9,607 bases of DNA from Anaerolineae bacterium (GTDB taxonomy: Bacteria > Chloroflexota > Anaerolineae > B4-G1 > SLSP01), in NCBI GenBank assembly GCA_016928755.1, contig JAFGKB010000286.1:1-9607 (forward strand), given 5' to 3'. The position numbers and the translations under genes are program-made. This document shows positions 1-7,500 of this stretch, piece by piece; position 1 is the first letter of the stretch, and each line of letters opens with the position of its first letter. Below the pieces are notes generated by a model. That model was not told the origin of the DNA, made no database searches, and was given only the letters and a program-made list of their open reading frames with translations.

Positions 1-2282
1 AGCTTGGCAAATCCAAGCACAGATGTAAGGGGGGTACGCAATTCATGGGAGACAGTAGAGATAAACTCTGTTTTCATCCGGTCAACTTCGTATTCATGGG
101 TAACATCGCGCAGGACGGTCACAACACCTTGAATATTATCCATGTTAACCTCTGCACCGGGAGAAAAAACGGCCTTGTGACGTTGTACTAACGCACAAGC
201 GGAAGTTTTATACACGTAAGATACGGCGTTATGTCCCTGCTTAAGCATTGTGGTGAAGTAATCGGTGAACACCTCACCGGGATGGGTCAGGGAAACGGCA
301 ATGAGCTGTTCTAAAACATCTGAATCTACAACCTCAGAAAAGGCAAAGCCCCGGATTTGATTGCTATTTATACCAAGTATCCGCTCAAAAGCCGGGTTGA
401 ACAAGACGATTCTCCCCGCCAGGTCTGTGACCACCAAGCCATCTGAGATATTCTGCACAATCGTATCCAGGCGATTCCGTTCCGCCAGCAAGTCAGCAGC
501 ACGTTCCTGGATGCGGACTTCTAACTCACGATTGTAGGTCTGGAGTTCCCGGTAGAGTTGGGCGTTCTGTAACGCAGCCGCGGCATGGTGGCTCAGTAAT
601 ACCAGGGTGTCAATATCCTGCCGGCTGAGAAGTGCCCCGGATTGTTTATGCCCAAACAAGTACAGGCCCAAAAGTTCGTTATGGTGGCGCAAGGGAAGAC
701 AGACTTCGACACCCTTCTGCCCTAGAGTTGCGGCCGCAGTCACAACTTTATCAGGGAGTTGGCGAACATCATTGACCAGCAGCGGCATATTGTTCTCATG
801 TAGCCACCCGATTATGTCCCGGCTCACAGTCCCTTGGAAAGAGGCAGCAACCGTATAGACTTTTTGGTCACCGTTATCCAACAGAACTAATGTCGCATGG
901 ACTAAGCCAAGGCGGTCAGCAATCTGATAAGTTAACAAGTTTAACACATCACTTAAAAGTATTGTCGTTGATAGTGTCTCGCTTATCTCGCGCAGGACAG
1001 CCTGGAAATCAAGGTGATCCCGGTAAAAGGTACGCGCGACACCCTGCTCTATATAGAGACGCAAAGGATTGTAGACAACAAAGACAATTAAGGCCCCCGC
1101 GATACCGGCCAAATAGTCATTATATGCTCCGGTGGTTTGAAAAATGACCGCGCGCGCACTAGAGACTGCCGCCATATAAACAACCACCAGCATGCCCGCA
1201 GCCACACCATATACCAGTGTACGGTTGATGATAAATTCGATGTCTAGCAAGCCATAACGGAAGATAGCAACCATAAAGACAACCGGCAAAATCAGGCCGG
1301 TGAGGTTTGTTACGGTTAAAGGTAACCACGGTTTACCCAAGAATGTCGAGGGAAGTGCATAGAATGCGATCCAGGGCAGAATACCTAAACCCAGACCCCA
1401 GAAAATCCATAGAATTTGATTGCGGGTGCCAGGGTTACGACTTGTCCGGTAAGTATGTCCCAAGGCCACAAGTCCGGCTATGATCATGAGGATCGCTAAA
1501 GGGTTAAAGACTACGAAAATCGCATCCCGGATTCCCAGGATGGTAGTCCGTGAGGATGCTAAAGCCGTAATAGTTAAAATCACAGGAATGGCCGCGTAAA
1601 TAACAACGGGTAAACGAGGAAAACGTAATAACAACGTCTTAACTTCTGGAAAGATCAGAAATGTATACAAATAAGTGCTCACACATAGCCACACAGCGAG
1701 CAGGTCGATGGGAATAAATAACCAACCCCATATCAATGCCAAATTAGCACCGGAGACAGGGAATAAGTTATTAAGCTGGATATATGCCATGAACGTGAAG
1801 AAGAGTGCGAGCAACCGCGCCCCGCGATCTTGTCCTCGTCCCAAGAGGATAAGACAAACAATAATAAAAGTAACAAAAGGAATTGCCCAAAGCGTACCGC
1901 CACGCCATAATAAATCATTAAGGGGGACTTTTTGCCAGGGGATATTAAGCTCTAAAGTCTCTGTACCACGACGAACCAAATAAGTGGCACCGGTCTGCTC
2001 ACCGGAATGGAGAAACTTTGTATGCCAATAGCCGGGAACGAGCAAGCCTTCATTAGTCTCAAGCGGACCAATTTTCAAGATAACGTCATTTACTTGCAAA
2101 GAGGAATCTTGAGGAACTTGTCTAACGATAATATTTTCACCGTAGTAGATGCCAATTTGATCGGATGGCGTGCGCAAGAGTAAAACTAAAAGCCAGCACT
2201 CATAGAGCAACATTCCTACCGCCAGTAATAACAGCAGCAAGATACGAATTTTTGCAGGAGGCCAGCGCTTTAAAATATGCAT
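1..2282 (-). CDS. ComP-like membrane sensor histidine kinase (PDZ-like, multi-TM, GAF, PAS, HisKA), 3' end cut by window
   Basis: I translated this reading frame by hand from 2282 down to 1: 760 residues with no stop, continuing past the window edge. The ATG at 2282 has AGGAAA nine bases upstream and an in-frame TGA just before it, so it is the only plausible start. Order of parts: TM1 (about 13-36); an extracytoplasmic PDZ-like stretch (about 42-114, with LQVNDVILKIG where PDZ domains have L-x-x-G-D-x-I); some eight or nine further hydrophobic segments (about 129-403); a juxtamembrane FRYGLLDIEFIINRTLVYG motif (341-359); a GAF domain (about 425-577); a short coiled coil (575-610); a PAS domain (about 605-727); and HisKA with H-box STVSHELRTPL, phosphoacceptor His746. 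The ATPase domain lies outside the window. PDZ between TM1 and TM2 followed by many TM segments resembles Bacillus ComP. The ligand and partner response regulator are unknown. Confidence 0.93.
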   Translation of the reverse strand, partial: MHILKRWPPAKIRILLLLLLAVGMLLYECWLLVLLLRTPSDQIGIYYGENIIVRQVPQDSSLQVNDVILKIGPLETNEGLLVPGYWHTKFLHSGEQTGATYLVRRGTETLELNIPWQKVPLNDLLWRGGTLWAIPFVTFIIVCLILLGRGQDRGARLLALFFTFMAYIQLNNLFPVSGANLALIWGWLFIPIDLLAVWLCVSTYLYTFLIFPEVKTLLLRFPRLPVVIYAAIPVILTITALASSRTTILGIRDAIFVVFNPLAILMIIAGLVALGHTYRTSRNPGTRNQILWIFWGLGLGILPWIAFYALPSTFLGKPWLPLTVTNLTGLILPVVFMVAIFRYGLLDIEFIINRTLVYGVAAGMLVVVYMAAVSSARAVIFQTTGAYNDYLAGIAGALIVFVVYNPLRLYIEQGVARTFYRDHLDFQAVLREISETLSTTILLSDVLNLLTYQIADRLGLVHATLVLLDNGDQKVYTVAASFQGTVSRDIIGWLHENNMPLLVNDVRQLPDKVVTAAATLGQKGVEVCLPLRHHNELLGLYLFGHKQSGALLSRQDIDTLVLLSHHAAAALQNAQLYRELQTYNRELEVRIQERAADLLAERNRLDTIVQNISDGLVVTDLAGRIVLFNPAFERILGINSNQIRGFAFSEVVDSDVLEQLIAVSLTHPGEVFTDYFTTMLKQGHNAVSYVYKTSACALVQRHKAVFSPGAEVNMDNIQGVVTVLRDVTHEYEVDRMKTEFISTVSHELRTPLTSVLGFAK

Positions 2283-2339
2283 AGAACCCGATTTCCTTTC
2301 TCAGACGGGTCATTTATGATGTAATAAATAGCAATCCGT

Positions 2340-2348
2340 ATTATAACA
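2340..2348 (-). promoter_or_regulatory. Extended -10 promoter for the histidine kinase
   Basis: On the minus strand this reads TGTTATAAT, a perfect TG-n-TATAAT extended -10. Transcription would start near 2333, giving a leader of about 50 bases before the kinase ATG. No TTGACA-like -35 is present at 17 bases. That position is instead taken by one copy of a direct repeat, which fits an activator-dependent or extended -10 promoter. Confidence 0.5.
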
Positions 2349-2362
2349 AGGGAGCGTCTCAA

Positions 2363-2393
2363 AAGATTGTGTCCTAACCCTAATCAAGATTGT
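2363..2393 (-). repeat. Two direct repeats ACAATCTT upstream of the kinase promoter
   Basis: Two identical 8-mers, ACAATCTT on the minus strand, lie at 2363-2370 and 2386-2393, 23 bases apart start to start, about two helical turns. The proximal copy ends exactly 17 bases before the TATAAT of the kinase promoter, so it occupies the -35 position. The distal copy also forms one arm of a small 5-bp inverted repeat (ATTGT/ACAAT). This is consistent with a paired activator site, but 8-mers are short and chance cannot be excluded. Confidence 0.35.
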
Positions 2394-2429
2394 AACACAA
2401 TGAAAAGATAGATGCAAACGCCGCTATTC

Positions 2430-3416
2430 CTAATATCCAACCCGGACATTTACGGGATTAGGCAGTGGCTCCTCCCTGGCCGCAGCATTTAATGCCGTAG
2501 CCAGGGCAATCATTCGCTTACGCTCTGCCTCCTGGACACCCAATGCACCAGCCCGGTGCGGACTAAGCACAACATTATCTAGCTCACCAAAAGGATAAGC
2601 CGATGGGGGTGTGTTAACACGTGCCCCAGACTCACGAGGATATGTATACCAGACGTCCAACCCGGCAGCGTGTAACATACCATCCCGCAAAGCCTTGTAT
2701 AAGGCAGACTCCTGTACGATAGCCCCACGCCCAACATTGACTAACACAGAGCGCGGTGACAACAACGCCAGTTCGGCAGCCCCGATAAGTCCTTCTGTCT
2801 CAGGTGTTAACGGCAGCGTAATAATAAGGGCCGTCACGCCAGGTAACAAATTATGTAACGCTGACGCCGGATAGACCATCGCACCCTCCATCTCTATGGG
2901 GGTGGTCACAGAACGCCGGGTCGCCAGCACTTGCATGCCCAATCCCATACAAATACGGCCAACTCTCCGTCCTATAGCTCCATATCCCAGGATCAGGGCT
3001 GTTTTACCACCAAGTAGGACGGCGGGATTGGGACCATAGCGAGGTCGCCAGTCGTGAGAGCGTAGAGCACGATCCATAGGTACAATGAACTTAGCCGCGG
3101 CTAATAAAAGGGCCACGGTCATCTCCGCAACCGGTTCCGCATTATGATGCAGGTTATGAACCGCTATATTGGGGAAGTATAACATCAGGTCGCGGGTCTC
3201 CGAAGGCAATCCTGCCCAGGGAATAATCAAGGTATGAAGATTGGGGCTACCGGATAGATGATCCCGTCTTGGACGCCCGGCGACCAGGATATGATAATTG
3301 GCAGGATAGGAAATCTCCATCCCAGTTGTTAACGTGATATGGGGATCAAGTGAACTTTGTAAATAGTCCAGCATATCGGTTTCAGGTGTATGTAAAAGAT
3401 GTACATTAACTCTCAT
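2430..3416 (-). CDS. D-isomer-specific 2-hydroxyacid dehydrogenase family protein
   Basis: This 328-residue protein should reduce a 2-ketoacid, or oxidise a D-2-hydroxyacid, with a nicotinamide cofactor in the cytoplasm. It is of usual length for the family. Visible motifs: Rossmann loop GYGAIG (144-149), NVGRGAIV with the substrate-binding Arg230, and LSPHRAG with the catalytic His287. Arg167-Arg168 stand where NAD-dependent members have an acidic residue at the end of beta-2, so I infer a preference for NADP(H). The usual catalytic Glu of the D-V-x-x-x-E-P motif is Tyr259 here (DVWYTYP), with Glu262 nearby. The ATG at 3416 is chosen over an in-frame TTG at 3431, because the TTG abuts and its following codons form the strong GAGGAGAGG ribosome-binding site. 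The substrate cannot be named. It lies between the DUF4380 and kinase genes on the same strand. Confidence 0.9.
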   Translation of the reverse strand: MRVNVHLLHTPETDMLDYLQSSLDPHITLTTGMEISYPANYHILVAGRPRRDHLSGSPNLHTLIIPWAGLPSETRDLMLYFPNIAVHNLHHNAEPVAEMTVALLLAAAKFIVPMDRALRSHDWRPRYGPNPAVLLGGKTALILGYGAIGRRVGRICMGLGMQVLATRRSVTTPIEMEGAMVYPASALHNLLPGVTALIITLPLTPETEGLIGAAELALLSPRSVLVNVGRGAIVQESALYKALRDGMLHAAGLDVWYTYPRESGARVNTPPSAYPFGELDNVVLSPHRAGALGVQEAERKRMIALATALNAAAREEPLPNPVNVRVGY

Positions 3417-3420
3417 TTTT

Positions 3421-3429
3421 CCTCTCCTC
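3421..3429 (-). promoter_or_regulatory. Ribosome-binding site that sets the dehydrogenase start
   Basis: GAGGAGAGG on the minus strand lies four bases before the ATG at 3416. Starting at the upstream TTG (3431) would place this purine-rich block inside the coding region and leave no ribosome-binding site, so the shorter protein is preferred. Confidence 0.8.
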
Positions 3430-3472
3430 AAAAAGCAAAGAGGTTGTCACATAATGAAAGGCGGCAACCTCT
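3430..3472 (-). terminator. Hairpin with T-rich tail between DUF4380 and dehydrogenase genes
   Basis: AGAGGTTG (3439-3446 on the plus strand) and CAACCTCT (3465-3472) form a perfect 8-bp stem with an 18-base loop. Read on the minus strand the stem is followed by TTTGCTTTTT, the arrangement of a weak intrinsic terminator for the DUF4380 gene. On the plus strand no T-run follows. The T-tract ends right at the dehydrogenase ribosome-binding site, so the structure could also act as an attenuator between the two genes. Confidence 0.45.
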
Positions 3473-3529
3473 CTGCGGAACCATTAACGAAGACTTTTGT
3501 AGTCTTGTCCCACTTGCGATCTACTGAGA

Positions 3530-4441
3530 TTACAAAAACAGGGACTCACTAACCTTAGGTAAGATATAGGCATCAACGTCTACATCATTTTCCGGTTCAG
3601 GCACATCCTTGAAGAGCGACCAGGCTTCAATATGCGAGACTGACGCGCCGGGTTCAACGACGGTCAGCGGGCCAAGGGTCTCCACTTCTAACATCGCACC
3701 GTCAGTGTAGGTCTCAATATTGGCCGCCATATCGGTGTAAGTAGCTCCCGGCACAAATTCAAAGGTCTTTACAAAGAGATGGTGGTCGCGAATATAGGCC
3801 ACCCAATTATCGGGGACCCTATACCCGGCCTTCTGCTTTTTAGCATTGCCGGCTTCTTGCTGGAGCATAATGTATTTTGACCCCCAATACCAGCGGCGGT
3901 CGGCCATATCGGTGTAAGCCCACAAAACAATGGAGCTGGTAGGCAATAAATTCCCCCCGTGACTACCTCGTGGCGGCAGCGGGACAATGGCCTTACCATT
4001 AGGGGCCATCACAGACAACCCCCAAGGGGCCATCTCAACCGGCCATACCCCGGTATTACGCAGCCAATGCGTTACTTTTAACTGTGCCTTATCTGGTACC
4101 AATTCAACATCCAGCGCCTTCTCAATACCGGTCAGTGTCTCCACCGGTTGGATAAAGCGGACAAATCCGGGGTGCTCTTCGACCCTCACCGGGGAATTGG
4201 CCGGCGCGTAAGTGCGGGGGAATGCCTCTGGCGCGTGGCGCAGATAGTGCCCACCGAAAGGCAACCACTCATCCCCGCCGGTCACCCCCTGGACTTCTTG
4301 GTTTACCCAGAATTCATTATCTTCACCGATAAATCCGAAATGAATGAGGTGGGGGCCAACATCCCCGGTTACGATGAGTTCAATAATACCATTAAATAGC
4401 CGGTAACAAGTCGGCCAGCCGCCATATTCCACAATTTCCAT
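3530..4441 (-). CDS. DUF4380 family protein, galactose-mutarotase-like beta-supersandwich
   Basis: This 303-residue soluble protein has no signal peptide or membrane segment. I recognise the DUF4380 pattern: an opening with GxxELIVTGDVGPHLIHFGF (about 18-37), GGDEW and GGHYLRHAPEAFPRTYAP (55-80), a middle block MAPWGLSVMAPNG (137-149), WAYTDMADRRWYWGSKY (174-190), and a C-terminal ETLGPLTVVEPGASVSHIE (254-272). Such proteins share the fold of aldose-1-epimerases and sugar-binding mutarotase-like domains, so a carbohydrate or related substrate is likely, but no reaction is established for the family. The start is well supported: GAGGAGG lies nine bases before the ATG. It follows the BTAD regulator by 110 bases and precedes the dehydrogenase by 113 bases on the same strand, so regulation by that regulator is plausible but unproven. 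Confidence 0.8.
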   Translation of the reverse strand: MEIVEYGGWPTCYRLFNGIIELIVTGDVGPHLIHFGFIGEDNEFWVNQEVQGVTGGDEWLPFGGHYLRHAPEAFPRTYAPANSPVRVEEHPGFVRFIQPVETLTGIEKALDVELVPDKAQLKVTHWLRNTGVWPVEMAPWGLSVMAPNGKAIVPLPPRGSHGGNLLPTSSIVLWAYTDMADRRWYWGSKYIMLQQEAGNAKKQKAGYRVPDNWVAYIRDHHLFVKTFEFVPGATYTDMAANIETYTDGAMLEVETLGPLTVVEPGASVSHIEAWSLFKDVPEPENDVDVDAYILPKVSESLFL

Positions 4442-4462
4442 AATAAGGTTCCTCCTCTAAAA

Positions 4463-4505
4463 GATTAATCACTGATTATTCAGATTACACGGATTACATA
4501 GATTA
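4463..4505. repeat. Tandem array of five GATTA units before the DUF4380 gene
   Basis: GATTA occurs at 4463, 4474, 4483, 4492 and 4501, with spacings of 11, 9, 9 and 9 bases. The central units read GATTACACG and GATTACATA. On the minus strand this is a run of TAATC blocks immediately upstream of the DUF4380 ribosome-binding site, inside its probable leader or promoter. It may be a multi-site operator or a remnant of a dispersed intergenic repeat. Confidence 0.55.
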
Positions 4506-4515
4506 ATACTCGTCA

Positions 4516-4521
4516 ATTATA
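4516..4521 (-). promoter_or_regulatory. Possible -10 box for the DUF4380 gene
   Basis: A perfect TATAAT on the minus strand lies about 75 bases before the DUF4380 start, in the gap after the regulator. No convincing -35 is visible at 16-18 bases upstream, so it is either a weak, activator-dependent promoter or chance. If used, the GATTA array would lie in the 5' leader. Confidence 0.25.
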
Positions 4522-4551
4522 CCTTGAAGGAGCATATCTTTCCCTCTTAGT

Positions 4552-7500
4552 CTACGCTGTTGTACCAAATATCTGATGGAAAGCTCTTGTGATTTCACGA
4601 TTTGAAGCTACGTTATTCAGAAAAGAATCCCTTAACCCTGGGTCCTTGATATTAGCAGCATGTTCCTGTAAAAGACCATATGCCAAATGAATGATCTCGT
4701 CGGCGCGTGAATCGCTTAATCCCTGCAAAACTCGGAATGCTGAAAAATAGACATTGAACGGATTTTCCGCCCCCTCCAAAGTACGGTTCTGCGCGATATA
4801 ATCCAAAACCTCCTCAAGATAAACTCCAGCTCCGGACAAAGAGCCTTCCGCCAAGCTTAAGGACAACAACCCGGCTAAAATGTCCATAATCAAGTATGGC
4901 TCATTAAACTCCCTGCGTAATTTCAGAGCTTGCTCATATACTTCCCTGGCTGCGTTGAATTTTTCGCAGGCTGTCAATGCATATCCCATATTTGTCAGCG
5001 CATAGGCTTGAATAGAATACTCTTTAATCTCTCGTGCAATTTCTAAAGCCTGTTGGCTATATGCATAGGACTCCTGATGCTCTTCCCGGTAATAGAGTAA
5101 AAGGCCCAATAACCCCAATGTACGACATTCCCCCCGTTGGTCACTTATCACCCGCCGGATTGATAAAGCTTCCAAGAGTAACTTGTAAGACCGCGTGTAA
5201 CAACCCACACGCAAGAAGACATAGGCGATATTGTGAAGTGTTTTTCCTTGTTCCCGCCGGGCAGCAATTTCCTTCTGGATACTGAGAGCCTGCCCGTAAT
5301 GGTCAAGGGCTTGTTCATAATTACCCCGCTCCAAATCCAAAACGCCAAGGTTGTTGAAACCATTAGCCTGCCCGCGCAAGTCCCCCATCTGCTCTTTGAG
5401 CACTAAGCTCTGGGTGAAATAATCTTTAGCATGGACATAATCACCTTTACGCGCGGCAACAGAACCTAAGTTGCTTAAGGAGGCACTCTCCCCCCAACGA
5501 TTACCCAAAGCACGATAACCGATAATTGCTTGATGATAATAATCTTCCGCTTCGCTATAGTTAACTGTCAAGTAAGCGATATTTCCCAACTGGCGCAGAT
5601 TATGGGCCTGAATACGTTGTAGATTCACCGTCCGGGCAAGTTCCAGGCTTTCCTGGCAACGTTGCCGGGCAACTGCATATTGGGCACGAGAAATACCAAT
5701 GGCCCCTAAGATACTAAGCTGTAATGCTTCCCCATAAATATCACCGATCTCACGATAGACATCCAGACTCTTAACTGTCCATTGAGAAGCTTGTTCATAG
5801 GCCCCCTGTTGAAGTGTGACTTGCCCCAAACGGCCCAGGACGAAAGCAGAAGCTGAGGCCGTAGGCATATGATGGAGGGTCTTTAAATCCTCCAATGTCG
5901 CCAGACCCTTCCGCAACAGAGTCTCACCATGATCACATTGGCCAAGTTGAAAATCAAACCAGCCTTTACAAGCCAGACCTTTTGCCAGCAGCACAGATGG
6001 CCCTGACGATGATAAAACCTCTACTAACCGGTGAAACACCTGTGAGCCTTCCTGAAATGCGCTGCGCTTATCATAGAACATAAACAGGCTATCTATTCCA
6101 CCGGCTAATAATTCAGTTTCTCCTTGCTCAATAGTCCAATGCCATGCCGTGCGGATATTTGCAATTTCCAAGGCTATCCAGTTTAAGGCCTCACGTTGCG
6201 CCGCCCCCTTCAAAGCATCCTCAGCTTCGGCCAGTAGCGAGAGATAATACACAGCGTGGGAATCAGAAACTTGCGACCGTACGTCAGGAACCTGGGCTAA
6301 TTTCTCCTGGGCACAACGACGTAAGAGGTCGTGCATCTCATAGCGCATAGTGCCGGAATCTGAGGATGCTGTACTCTGGCGCAAGAAGGATTTATTCAAC
6401 AAGCCAAGCAATATCCGGGGCGTAATCCCCGTAATCTCCTGAGCTGCTGCTTTATCAAAACTATCCGGGAAAACAGCCAGGCGACAGACGGCGTCTTTTT
6501 CTACCGAGGACAGAAGTCCCCAGGAAGTATCGAAGACAAAACGTAAACTGCTGTGCCGTTCTGTACCCCTGCGTTGGACAGCTTCTAAAAGGTCAATATT
6601 GGTTCCAATCTGATCCGCTATTTCAGAACAGGAAAAGACTTGCAGCCAACCGGATGCCAACTCAATCGCCAGGGGCATGCCCTCAACAAGTTGTGTGATC
6701 CGCACCACCGGAGGAAGTGTCTGAGACGAGAGACTAAACCCAGGGCTAATACGTTGTGCACTTTCGACAAAGAGATTAACGGCGGGGAAGTCCGTTAAAC
6801 CGGCACGCTCGCCATCTGCCGGATAGCCCAATCCCGCAATATACATCACCCACTCGCCAGGAACATTAAGGCATATCCGGGAAGTTACCAGGACACGTAT
6901 ATCTGGGGCAATATGCAAAAGGGTTGTAATCCGCTCGGCCATACTCACAAGCTGTTCGAAATTATCCAGCACTAACAACACTTCGCGCTTGCGCAGGTAG
7001 TCTCCAATCCGCAACCATAAGTTATCCTTCTCTTGGACTTCAAGCCCCAAGGCCTGGACCAAGGCAAACGCCAATGCATCCTCAGTATTTACAGTAGACA
7101 AAGGGACAAAGATAACGCCATCATGGAAAACGCATCGCTCCTCATAAGCAGCCTGTAGGGCCAGGCGAGTTTTACCAATCCCCCCCGGCCCGGCAAGGGT
7201 TAGTAAACGGCAAGTGAGATGGTTGAGTTTCTCGGATATCTGCTGTAACTCTTCTTGCCGTCCTACAAATGAGGTCAATTGAACCGGTAGATTATGCTTT
7301 TTTTGAAATAGCGGTACCAGTTCTTCATTAAGAATAAGCGAATAGTAGTCCTGTGTCTCCCGGGTAGGGTCAATGCCTAACTCACGCTCAAGTTGAGCAC
7401 AACAGGCGCCATATTGAGCTAATGCCGCGCTCCGTTGACCACTTAAAGCTAATGCCAACATTAGTTGCCGGTAAGCTCCTTCCCGCCAGGGTTCAAATTC

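Noticed and set aside
607..1983. Plus-strand open frames of 83, 85 and 102 codons in the first 2 kb.
   Set aside because: They lie opposite the histidine kinase frame, which encodes recognisable domains throughout; the plus-strand products have no recognisable pattern.
3417..3431. TTG at 3431 as the dehydrogenase start.
   Set aside because: It would translate through the ribosome-binding site of the ATG at 3416 and adds five residues (MRRGK) with no family support.
3490..3506. Inverted repeat AAGACT/AGTCTT just after the DUF4380 stop.
   Set aside because: Only six base pairs with a five-base loop and no T-run on either side; too weak to call a terminator.
3417..3529. A T-box-like leader before the dehydrogenase, suggested by GGTTCCGC followed by a terminator-like hairpin on the minus strand.
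   Set aside because: The gap is only 113 bases, too short for a T-box stem I, the core GGTACCGC-type sequence is imperfect, and no specifier loop can be drawn.
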